Shown here: positions 16,538 to 23,686 of the stretch, one piece after another
Position numbering within the stretch: position 1 is the stretch's first letter
Layout of the letters: each line of letters opens with the position of its first letter
NCBI RefSeq assembly: GCF_026967575.1
Contig: NZ_CP114054.1
Coordinates: 2,108,001-2,172,000 of the forward strand
Length of the DNA: 64,000 nucleotides
DNA from: Aurantiacibacter sp. MUD11
GTDB taxonomy: Bacteria > Pseudomonadota > Alphaproteobacteria > Sphingomonadales > Sphingomonadaceae
Reading direction: 5' to 3'
The notes under the pieces: generated by a model
Told to the model about the DNA's origin: nothing
The model's input: the letters and a program-made list of their open reading frames with translations, nothing else
The model's database searches: none
Position numbers and translations under genes: made by a program

Positions 16538-17326
16538 CTATTCGGGCTTGCGCAGACGCCAGGCAAACTGGTCGGTCCGGCCCCGGATGCTCTCGTCGAA
16601 GACGTTCGCGGTGCGCGGATCATCGGGCCGCGAGTAGAGGTCCGACTCTTCTTCCAGCACGAAGCCCACTTCGGTCAGCGCCTGCAATGCCAGCTCGCGG
16701 TCCATCCGGTGCAGCTGGTCGGCTGCTTCCAGCCCGCCACCTTCGGCGGCGAGGTGATCGACCACCACCAGCGTGCCGCCGGGCTTGAGCGCATCGTACA
16801 GCATCTGGATCGCGGCATCCGAAGTGCCTTCGGGCATCTGCGGAATGAACAGGTCGTGGAAGTTCATCACCGTGATGATGGTGTCGAGCGGTTCGGGCCA
16901 GCCCGGTTCCGCCACCGGTGCCCGCAGCGGGAACACCCGCGTGGGATTGCCTTCGTCGTCCGTGTAGGGGGCGATGGCGGCGTCCTGCTCCTCGGCATAT
17001 TCGGGACGGAAGGCAATGAATTCGGTCGGCTGGAAGGCATAGACCTTGCCGTCCGCGCCGACGGCCGTCGCCAACAGGCGCGTCCAGTAGCCGCCGCCCA
17101 TGATGTAGTCGCCAACCACCTCGCCTTTGTCGATCTGGGCGAAGGCCAGCAGCTCACCCGGCTGGCGGGCCTCGTCGCTTTCGCGGTCATCCATGCGGGC
17201 GACATCGTTGATCGCCTGCATGTATTGCCGGGCAGTATATTCCTGTTCTTCGACAACGGTTTCGGCTTCGCCGCCGCAGGCCGACAGGCCCAGCAGCAGC
17301 GCGCCAGCGAGAATCGTCATACGCAT
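16538..17326 (-). CDS. Exported methyltransferase-like lipoprotein (COG4798 type)
   Basis: A 262-residue protein starting MRMTILAGALLLGLSACGG, a lipoprotein signal with Cys at the lipobox. The rest has a class I methyltransferase-like fold: motif I region VVGDYIMGGGYWTRLLATAVG, then VYAFQP, an ITVMNFHDLF segment and DALKPGGTLVVVDHLA. The match is to the COG4798 predicted methyltransferases, several of which carry export signals. How S-adenosylmethionine would reach a periplasmic enzyme is unclear, and motif I lacks the usual Asp/Glu. I chose 17326 over the ATG five codons upstream because GGAGGG lies at the right distance. The gene is divergent from the DUF305-LVIVD gene. Confidence 0.75.
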   Translation of the reverse strand: MRMTILAGALLLGLSACGGEAETVVEEQEYTARQYMQAINDVARMDDRESDEARQPGELLAFAQIDKGEVVGDYIMGGGYWTRLLATAVGADGKVYAFQPTEFIAFRPEYAEEQDAAIAPYTDDEGNPTRVFPLRAPVAEPGWPEPLDTIITVMNFHDLFIPQMPEGTSDAAIQMLYDALKPGGTLVVVDHLAAEGGGLEAADQLHRMDRELALQALTEVGFVLEEESDLYSRPDDPRTANVFDESIRGRTDQFAWRLRKPE

Positions 17327-17411
17327 GGGATTTCCCTCCATTTCCCTTTGCCGGCGAAGCTAACCCGCACCACCGGGTTGGGCAAGCGCGCTCCTGCCCC
17401 AAGGTCCCTGC

Positions 17412-17440
17412 TTGACGAACGCGGCAAACCTTGACCCTAT
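17412..17440 (+). promoter_or_regulatory. Candidate sigma70-type promoter of the DUF305-LVIVD gene
   Basis: TTGACG (17412-17417), a 17-base spacer and CCCTAT (17435-17440) lie 46 bases upstream of the ATG. The -10 is weak by enteric standards but close to alphaproteobacterial ones. Confidence 0.4.
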
Positions 17441-17485
17441 GGTTTCGGGACAAACCAACTCTCAATTTCCGGAAAGCGCGTACTC

Positions 17486-19777
17486 ATGAACAATCGCCAC
17501 ACTCGCCTTCGTCTTGTTTCCGGCAGCTCGCTTGCCGCGCTGCTGCTTGCCGGCGCCACCGGCGCTGCGGCGCAGGAGGTATCCATCGTGCAGCCAGGCG
17601 GCATTGGTGCAGAGCCGCGGGTGATCAGCGAGGAAGATGCGATTGCGCTGGCCCGCAACGGCTATTCGCCGGCGGACGTGTCCTTCATGCAGGGCATGAT
17701 CGTGCACCACCAGCAGGCGGTCGACATGGCGGCGCTGGTGGAAGATCGCACCAATACGGACGAGATCCTGGCCGTGGCTGGCCGCATCAACGCCTCGCAA
17801 GAGGACGAAATCGAATTCATGCAGGGCTGGCTGACCGACCGGAACGAGCCGGTGGCCATGGCGGGCATGGGCCACGCCGGCCATTCGGGCATGCAGGGCA
17901 TGGCCACGCCCGAGCAGATGGAGGAGCTCGCCGCCGCGCGCGGCACCGCGTTCGACCGGCTGTTCCTGCAACTGATGGTGCGCCACCACCAGGGCGCGGT
18001 GACCATGGTGGAGGAACTGCACCGCCAGCGCGGCACGGCCGCCGATCCGGTGATGTACGAATTCACCAGCGAGGTGGTGAACGACCAGAACGCCGAGATC
18101 GAGCGCATGAATGCCGTGCTCGCCAGCCTGTCCGACGATCCGCGCGCGCTGCTGGCAGCGGGCCTGTTCGATGCCGGCGAAGCCATTTCGGGCCTGCGCC
18201 ACGTCGTCTCTCTGCGCAAGCCGGCCGGCTTCTTCGATCCGGAGAACCCGGGTGACCTGCGTGTCGAGATCGTCGACGAGGAAGAAGAGGCTACCGAGGA
18301 AACGGCGGAGGCTGAGGCCGAGGCCGACGACCACGCCGATCATGCGGACCATGCCGCCATGGCGGCTGCCGCCGAACGCGACCCCGAGGAAGAGGAGCAG
18401 GAGCGCCGCTACGCCCAGCGTGGCGGGCTGCTCGACTTCGCCAATACCGACATCGCCTTTTCCGGCGACCTGATGGTGGCGGGCAACTACCACGGCTTCA
18501 ACGCCTATCGCCTGGGCGAGGACGGCGTGCCGACCCTGATCAGCTCGGTGGTCTGCCCCGGCGGTCAGGGCGACGTCTCCATCTCCGGCAACCTGTTGAT
18601 CATGAGCGTGGAGGAAACCCGCGGCCGCACCGATTGCGGTCTGGAAGGCGTCACCGACCGGGTGAGCGAGGACCGTTTCCGCGGCCTGCGCATCTTCGAC
18701 ATTTCCGACATCCGCAGTCCGCGTCAGGTGGGCCAGGTGCAGACCTGCCGCGGCAGCCACACGCACTCCATCGTGCAGCGCACCGACGACAGCCTGATCG
18801 TCTATAACTCCGGCACCGGCAGCGTGCGCGAGACGGAGGAGCTGGAATTCTGCATCGGTGACGTGCCGGGCGACGATCGCACCGCGCTGTTCTCCATCGA
18901 CGTGATCGAGATCCCCGTCGCCAATCCCGCCGCGGCGCGCATCGTCTCCTCTCCGCGCGTCTTCGCCGATCCCGAGACCGGCCGCCTTGCCGGCCTGTGG
19001 GGCGGCGGCGACCACGGTGACGATACCCAGCGCACCAGCCGCACCGACCAGTGCCACGACATCACCGTGTTCCCGGCGCTCAACATCGCCGCTGGCGCGT
19101 GCTCGGGCAACGGCATCATCTTCGATATCTCGGACCCGCTGAACCCCACCCGCATGGACGAGGTGGTGGACCCCGGCTTCGCCTACTGGCACTCGGCCAC
19201 CTTCAACAACACCGGCGACATCGTGCTGTTCACCGATGAATGGGGCGGCGGTGGCCGCCCGCGTTGCCAGGCCAGCGACCCGGCCAACTGGGGCGCCAAC
19301 GCCTTCTACGCCATCGTCGATGGCGAGCTGGAATATCGCGGCACCTTCAAGCTGCCCGCGCCGCAGAGCGACAAGGAAAACTGCGTCGCGCACAACGGCT
19401 CGATCATCCCGGTTCCGGGACGCAACATCTTCGTCCAGGCGTGGTACCAGGGCGGCATCTCGGTGATCGACTTCACCGACCCGGCCAGCCCTTATGAAAT
19501 TGCCTATTTCGACCGTGGCCCGATCGACGACGACCAGCTGGTAACCGGCGGCTACTGGTCGGCATACTGGTACAACGGGCGCATCTACGGCACCGAGATC
19601 ACCCGCGGGATCGACGTCTTCGCGCTGCAGCCGAGCGAGCACCTGACTGCTGAGGAAATCGCCGCCGCCGAGGCCGCCAGCTTCGAAGGCGGGGTTTTCA
19701 ACCCGCAGACGCAGTATCCGGTCACCTGGAGCGAAGAGGTGCTGGAGGCCGTGGAGGACAGCCGCCGTGGCGGCTGA
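17486..19777 (+). CDS. DUF305 / LVIVD-repeat fusion protein, exported
   Basis: A 763-residue protein with a signal peptide (residues 1-30, cleaved near AAAQ). Residues about 50-220 hold two DUF305 halves, each with an HH pair in a helix (FMQGMIVHHQQAV and FLQLMVRHHQGAV). Residues about 255-305 form an acidic linker with DHADHADHA. The remainder (about 310-740) has LVIVD-type repeats, with LRIFDISDIRSP, IIFDISDPLNP and VIDFTDPASP marking blades of a probable beta-propeller. DUF305 proteins are ferritin-like helical bundles often found beside copper genes. The position next to convergent copB and copA supports a metal-related periplasmic or surface role. The fusion order is unusual. The ATG at 17486 follows TTTCCGGAAAGCG, a weak ribosome site. 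Confidence 0.82.
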   Translation: MNNRHTRLRLVSGSSLAALLLAGATGAAAQEVSIVQPGGIGAEPRVISEEDAIALARNGYSPADVSFMQGMIVHHQQAVDMAALVEDRTNTDEILAVAGRINASQEDEIEFMQGWLTDRNEPVAMAGMGHAGHSGMQGMATPEQMEELAAARGTAFDRLFLQLMVRHHQGAVTMVEELHRQRGTAADPVMYEFTSEVVNDQNAEIERMNAVLASLSDDPRALLAAGLFDAGEAISGLRHVVSLRKPAGFFDPENPGDLRVEIVDEEEEATEETAEAEAEADDHADHADHAAMAAAAERDPEEEEQERRYAQRGGLLDFANTDIAFSGDLMVAGNYHGFNAYRLGEDGVPTLISSVVCPGGQGDVSISGNLLIMSVEETRGRTDCGLEGVTDRVSEDRFRGLRIFDISDIRSPRQVGQVQTCRGSHTHSIVQRTDDSLIVYNSGTGSVRETEELEFCIGDVPGDDRTALFSIDVIEIPVANPAAARIVSSPRVFADPETGRLAGLWGGGDHGDDTQRTSRTDQCHDITVFPALNIAAGACSGNGIIFDISDPLNPTRMDEVVDPGFAYWHSATFNNTGDIVLFTDEWGGGGRPRCQASDPANWGANAFYAIVDGELEYRGTFKLPAPQSDKENCVAHNGSIIPVPGRNIFVQAWYQGGISVIDFTDPASPYEIAYFDRGPIDDDQLVTGGYWSAYWYNGRIYGTEITRGIDVFALQPSEHLTAEEIAAAEAASFEGGVFNPQTQYPVTWSEEVLEAVEDSRRGG

Positions 19778-19783
19778 TCCAGC

Positions 19784-20866
19784 CTAGAACCAGAAGCGCA
19801 AGCCTGCCGTGAACGCCACGCCGTCGGGGTCATCCCCGGCGGCGCGGATCACGTCCGCCGTCCGGCCCGTGGCGGCAGTATATTCGACGCCGATATAGGG
19901 CGCGAATTCGGGCACGATCTCGTACCGCAGCCTGGCGCCGACCGCGACTTCGGGCGCGCCCGATCCGGTCTCGCGCTCGGGAATGTCCTGTGCCGCCAGT
20001 TCCAGCTCCACGCGCGGTTGCAGGATCAGCTGCTGCGTCAGCTTCATGTCGTGCTCGGCCTCGATCCGGGCGGTGAAATCGCCCTCGCTGGAGACGAACA
20101 CCGCGGCATCGAAGTGGATGTTCAGCGGGGCAAGGCCAGCCACGCCGATAACGCCGTGTGCCAGCGTATCGGGCTCCGCATCGACGCGCATGCCCACCTG
20201 CAGGTCCACGAAGGGGCCGATGGCATGGCCCCAGAGCAGCTGCCCCTCGACCTCTTCCAGGCCGCCGCCGAACTCGCCTTCGCCTTCGGACTTGAAAACG
20301 ATCTTGTCGGTGGCCGTGCCATACCATGCGGTCACGTCCCACAGGTACTCGTCGTGCCCTTCGCCCACCCGTGCTTCCAGCCGTTCGGTCAGCACGGAGC
20401 CGGTGGCCATGCTGCCGTGGCTGGCATGGTTGTAGGCCCGCGCCTGCGCCATGCGCCGCGGGTCGAAGATCTCGTCGGCGGCGTGCTGCGGCCCTTCGAA
20501 GGCGCGCGCGGGCGGCGGACCGGAGGGAATGTCCATGCCCATGGCGTGGCCGGAATGGTCCATCTGGCTGTGGTCCATCGCACCGTGGTCCATGCCCTCG
20601 TGCTGCGAGTGATCCATTTCGCCATGGTCCATCGAATCATGCTGCGAATGATCCATCGGGCCGTGGTCCATTCCCTGGTGCTGCGAGTGGTCCGTATGCT
20701 GGTGCGCGGAATGGTCCTCGGCCGGCGCGGCCTCATGCGTCGAATGGTCCTCTTCGACGACGGGCTGGTGCTGCGAGTGATCGACCTGGCCGTGGGCGGA
20801 ATGGTCCTGCGCGGCGGCGGGCGTGGCGACCAGCGCGGCGGAAGCGAGCAGCAGGGCGCGCATCAT
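19784..20866 (-). CDS. copB: Copper resistance protein B (outer membrane)
   Basis: A 360-residue protein. A signal peptide (about 1-19) is followed by a His/Asp/Met-rich tandem repeat region (residues 20-107, many MDHSQH and MDHG units) suited to metal binding. The rest (about 130-360) is a CopB-type beta-barrel, with WDVTAWYGTATDKIVFKSEGE, QLLWGHAIGPFVDLQVGMR and RYEIVPEFAPYIGVEY, ending in a terminal aromatic (FRFWF-like) as in outer-membrane barrels. It acts with CopA in periplasmic copper tolerance. Its start overlaps the copA stop by four bases (ATGA), so the two are translationally coupled. It ends six bases from the convergent DUF305-LVIVD gene. Confidence 0.93.
   Translation of the reverse strand: MMRALLLASAALVATPAAAQDHSAHGQVDHSQHQPVVEEDHSTHEAAPAEDHSAHQHTDHSQHQGMDHGPMDHSQHDSMDHGEMDHSQHEGMDHGAMDHSQMDHSGHAMGMDIPSGPPPARAFEGPQHAADEIFDPRRMAQARAYNHASHGSMATGSVLTERLEARVGEGHDEYLWDVTAWYGTATDKIVFKSEGEGEFGGGLEEVEGQLLWGHAIGPFVDLQVGMRVDAEPDTLAHGVIGVAGLAPLNIHFDAAVFVSSEGDFTARIEAEHDMKLTQQLILQPRVELELAAQDIPERETGSGAPEVAVGARLRYEIVPEFAPYIGVEYTAATGRTADVIRAAGDDPDGVAFTAGLRFWF
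20546..20809. repeat. Tandem His/Met/Asp-coding repeats in copB
   Basis: About 264 bases encode repeated DHSQH, MDHG and DHSAH units with recurring TGGTCCAT and TGCTGCGAGTG DNA motifs. Unequal exchange here could alter the number of metal-binding units. Confidence 0.8.
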
Positions 20867-22572
20867 TCGCCTCCCTCGGGGAAGGGTCGCACCGTCACCA
20901 CCTGCATCATGCCGGCATGCATGTGGTAGAGCAGGTGGCAGTGGAAGGCCCAGTCGCCCGGCTCGTTGGCGGTCAGGTCGAAAGTGGCGGTGCCGCCCGG
21001 CTGCACGATGACGGTGTGCTTCAGCGGCTGGTTCATCATCCCCGCGCCGTTGACCAGTTCGAAGAAGTGGCCGTGCAGGTGGATGGGGTGCGCCATCATC
21101 GTGTCGTTCACCAGTTTCACCCGCACCCGCTCGTCATAACCGAAGCGGATCGGATCGTCGGTGACGGCGCTGAACTGCTTGCCGTCGAACGACCACATGT
21201 AGCGTTCCATGTTGCCGGTCAGGTGAATCTCCAATTGCCGCTCCGGCATGCGGTGCGGATTGGGATTGGCGGCCTTGAGGTCGGTATAGCGCAGCACGCG
21301 GTGATCGACCTTGTCGAGGCCGAGGCCGGGGAAGTCCATCCGGTCCACCGGCATGGGTGAGACCATATCGATCCCGGGGCCGACTTCCACGCTGTCCGGC
21401 AGCAGCGAGGTGTCGCGCATGGAGTGGTCCATGCCCTCTGAGCCGTGGTCCATTCCGGCCATGTCGCCATGGCTGCCGTGATCCATGCCGCCCATCCCCA
21501 TGTCGGCCATTGTTAGGGTGACGGGTTCGCGCAGCGGTGGCGGCGTGGCCTTGTGGCCAGGGTGCGAGGTGAGGCTGGCGACGCCCATGCCCGAACGGTC
21601 CATGGCTTCCGCGACGAAGGCATGGCTGCCATCGCGCGGCTGGACGATGACGTCGTAGGTTTCCGCCGTGCCGATCTGGAATTCGTCGACCTCGACCGGG
21701 TCGACCTCCTGCCCGTCGGCGGCGATCACCGTCATCGGCACGCCGGGGATGCGCACGTTGAAGAAGGTCATGGCGGAGCCGTTGATGACCCGCAGTCGCA
21801 CCCGCTCTCCCGGAGTGAACAGGAATTCGAGGTCGTCCGCCGGGCCGTGGCCGTTGACGAGATAGGTGTAGGTCGCTCCCGTCACGTCCGACACGTCGCG
21901 CGGGTTCATCCGCATGGCGCTCCACATCAGCCGGTCTTCGAGGCTCATCTCGCCATCGCCGACGGTCATCATCTGGCGATTGAAGTAATGTTCGCCCACC
22001 ATCAGCAGACGGGCGATCTCGTGCGGGTGGCGCGGGGTGAACTCGCTCAGCAGCACCACGTAGTCGCGGTCGTAACGCGGGTCGGGCTCGGCGCTCTCGA
22101 TCACCAACGGGCCGTAATGCCCCTCCTGCTCCTGCAGGCCGGAGTGGCTGTGCCACCAGTAGGTGCCCGTCTGGCGGATCGGGAAGCGGTACTGGAACGT
22201 CTCGCCCGGGGCGATGCCGGGGAAGCTGACGCCGGGCACGCCGTCGTACTGGAAGGGCAGCAACAGGCCGTGCCAGTGGATCGAGCTGTCCTCGTCCAGC
22301 CGGTTGGTGACGTTGAGCGTCACGTCCTGTCCCTCGCGCAGGCGGATCAGCGGGCCGGGGATCGTGCCGTTGACCGCAATCGCGTGGCCGCTCCGCCCGC
22401 CGGTGCCGAAATGGTGGCGGGCGATGGTGAGGTCGATGGTGTCGCCTGACAGCTCGCCGAATCCCTTCCGTGCATGGGTGAGCGACTGCCCGCGTGCCCA
22501 GGAAGGAATCGCCAGGCCGGCCGTGGCCATTGCGCTGGCGCCAATGAACTTACGCCTTGAAATATCGATCAT
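20863..22572 (-). CDS. copA: Copper-resistance multicopper oxidase
   Basis: A 569-residue periplasmic oxidase. The N-terminus ISRRKFIG with a hydrophobic stretch is a Tat signal, fitting export of a folded copper enzyme. Copper ligand motifs are intact: IHWHGLLLP and YWWHSHSG in domain 1, then HPIHLHGHFFEL and HCHLLYHMHAGM at the C-terminus (types 1, 2 and 3 centres). A Met/His-rich segment (about 340-380: MGMGGMDHG, MAGMDHG) matches the methionine-rich region of CopA/PcoA. It oxidises Cu(I) and protects the periplasm. It leads the copA-copB unit, with a CsoR-type operator 37 bases upstream of the start shared with the divergent csoR gene. Confidence 0.95.
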   Translation of the reverse strand: MIDISRRKFIGASAMATAGLAIPSWARGQSLTHARKGFGELSGDTIDLTIARHHFGTGGRSGHAIAVNGTIPGPLIRLREGQDVTLNVTNRLDEDSSIHWHGLLLPFQYDGVPGVSFPGIAPGETFQYRFPIRQTGTYWWHSHSGLQEQEGHYGPLVIESAEPDPRYDRDYVVLLSEFTPRHPHEIARLLMVGEHYFNRQMMTVGDGEMSLEDRLMWSAMRMNPRDVSDVTGATYTYLVNGHGPADDLEFLFTPGERVRLRVINGSAMTFFNVRIPGVPMTVIAADGQEVDPVEVDEFQIGTAETYDVIVQPRDGSHAFVAEAMDRSGMGVASLTSHPGHKATPPPLREPVTLTMADMGMGGMDHGSHGDMAGMDHGSEGMDHSMRDTSLLPDSVEVGPGIDMVSPMPVDRMDFPGLGLDKVDHRVLRYTDLKAANPNPHRMPERQLEIHLTGNMERYMWSFDGKQFSAVTDDPIRFGYDERVRVKLVNDTMMAHPIHLHGHFFELVNGAGMMNQPLKHTVIVQPGGTATFDLTANEPGDWAFHCHLLYHMHAGMMQVVTVRPFPEGGE

Positions 22573-22608
22573 TTATGACCCGAGGCTTGCATCATGCCCT
22601 CGAACTAC

Positions 22609-22625
22609 ATACCCTAGGGGGGTAT
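22609..22625. promoter_or_regulatory. CsoR-type copper operator between copA and csoR
   Basis: ATACCC-N5-GGGTAT forms a perfect interrupted palindrome with a G-rich core, like the sites bound by CsoR/RcnR-family repressors. A TTGCAT hexamer at 22587-22592 with 17-base spacing would place the plus-strand -10 on the left arm. One site could therefore control both divergent transcripts. The binding partner is inferred from the adjacent csoR. Confidence 0.72.
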
Positions 22626-22645
22626 TTCAAGGGGGACGAAAGTAC

Positions 22646-22918
22646 ATGGCCCACGACACCAAGGCGCTGCTCAACCGGCTCGGCCGGATCGAGGGACAGG
22701 TGCGCGGCATCACCCGCATGGTGGAGGAAGACCGCTATTGCATTGACATCCTGCACCAGGTGCAGGCCGTGCGCGCGGCGCTGACGCGGGTGGAATCCGA
22801 AGTGCTGAAGCGCCACGCCGCGCATTGCGTGGCTGAAGCCATCGCCTCCGGTGATGCGGATGAACAGCGCGAGAAATTCACCGAACTGGTCGACCTCTTC
22901 GCCAAGTCGAAGGGCTGA
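22646..22918 (+). CDS. csoR: Metal-sensing transcriptional repressor, CsoR/RcnR family
   Basis: A 90-residue all-helical repressor. It has the family core LLNRLGRIEGQVRGITRMVEEDRYCIDIL, and the Cu(I) ligands C32, H57 and C61 have exactly the CsoR Cys-His-Cys spacing (25 and 4 residues), favouring copper over nickel. The start is the ATG at 22646, preceded by AAGGGGG; a much longer upstream open frame is antisense to copA and not coding. The product should release the operator at 22609-22625 when copper rises, inducing copA-copB and itself. The membrane DUF305 gene lies 138 bases downstream. Confidence 0.93.
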   Translation: MAHDTKALLNRLGRIEGQVRGITRMVEEDRYCIDILHQVQAVRAALTRVESEVLKRHAAHCVAEAIASGDADEQREKFTELVDLFAKSKG

Positions 22919-22923
22919 AATCC

Positions 22924-22948
22924 GGAACAACTGACTGTCCACGCTGTT
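22924..22948 (+). promoter_or_regulatory. Candidate EcfG-type stress promoter before the membrane DUF305 gene
   Basis: GGAAC (22924-22928) and GTT (22946-22948) are 17 bases apart, like the GGAAC-N16-CGTT general-stress promoters of alphaproteobacteria, with T in place of the C before GTT. The gene starts 108 bases further on. This is a pattern match only. Confidence 0.35.
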
Positions 22949-23056
22949 CGTTTCCACAACAGCGGCGCTTGGCCCGGACCGCGTCCGGCCGAGCTTGGAC
23001 ACGGGTGCCAGGCACCTGTTGGGAGGGCCACTGAAACAGACTTCAGGAGACCCTGA

Positions 23057-23626
23057 GTGAGCGACAGTAGCCACAAGCAAGACAACGGCGGCAACTACAA
23101 GCGATTCATGGCGATGGTGGGCACATCCACCCTCATCATGCTCGGCCTCATGTACCTCAACACCTATGCGCTGGAGCACGTGTTCTGGAGCGAGACGCGC
23201 TTCTGGATGATGTTCGTCATGGGTGCGGTAATGGCGCTGGTGATGCTCGCCTTCATGTGGGGCATGTACAAGAACAGTGCCAAGAACTGGATCATCGTCG
23301 GCGTGGCGGTGGTAACCTTCGGCCTGTCACTGTTCCTCGTGCGCAGCCAGGCGACCGTCGATGACAGCGAATACATGTCGGCGATGATCCCGCACCACTC
23401 GATCGCCATCATGACCAGCGAACGCGCCGGGATAGAAGACGTGCGCGTGCGTCGGCTGGCGAATGACATCATCCGCGCCCAGCGCAGGGAGATCGACGAG
23501 ATGCGCTGGCTGATCGCGGACATCGACGCCAATGGTCCGGCGACGACGCTGGCGGCGGCCGAGGCGCGACCCGTCCCGAAGTTCGAAGGCCATGTGAACG
23601 CCGATACCTGGGTGCCCGGCGAGTAG
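23057..23626 (+). CDS. Membrane-anchored DUF305 protein
   Basis: A 189-residue protein with three transmembrane segments (about residues 18-35, 47-68 and 76-94), then a periplasmic DUF305 helical domain containing MSAMIPHHSIAIMTSERAG, with the paired histidines typical of the family, and a short tail. The start is GTG at 23057, chosen for the AGGAG site eight bases upstream. Position after csoR and its operator suggests a role in copper handling or stress; the family's exact chemistry is not settled. A candidate EcfG promoter lies upstream, so it may be transcribed independently of csoR. A bidirectional terminator follows. Confidence 0.82.
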   Translation: MSDSSHKQDNGGNYKRFMAMVGTSTLIMLGLMYLNTYALEHVFWSETRFWMMFVMGAVMALVMLAFMWGMYKNSAKNWIIVGVAVVTFGLSLFLVRSQATVDDSEYMSAMIPHHSIAIMTSERAGIEDVRVRRLANDIIRAQRREIDEMRWLIADIDANGPATTLAAAEARPVPKFEGHVNADTWVPGE

Positions 23627-23630
23627 ACGC

Positions 23631-23670
23631 AAAAGGGGCGCGGACGGCTTTTGCCGCCCGCGCCCCCTTC
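23631..23670. terminator. Bidirectional terminator between convergent genes
   Basis: The long stem GGGGCGCGG...CCGCGCCCC has an inner GGC/GCC pair. On the minus strand it is followed by TTTTGCG and on the plus strand by CTTCATTC. It serves the DUF305 gene and, more clearly, the convergent DUF885 gene. Confidence 0.75.
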
Positions 23671-23686
23671 ATTCAGCCGTGAAGGA

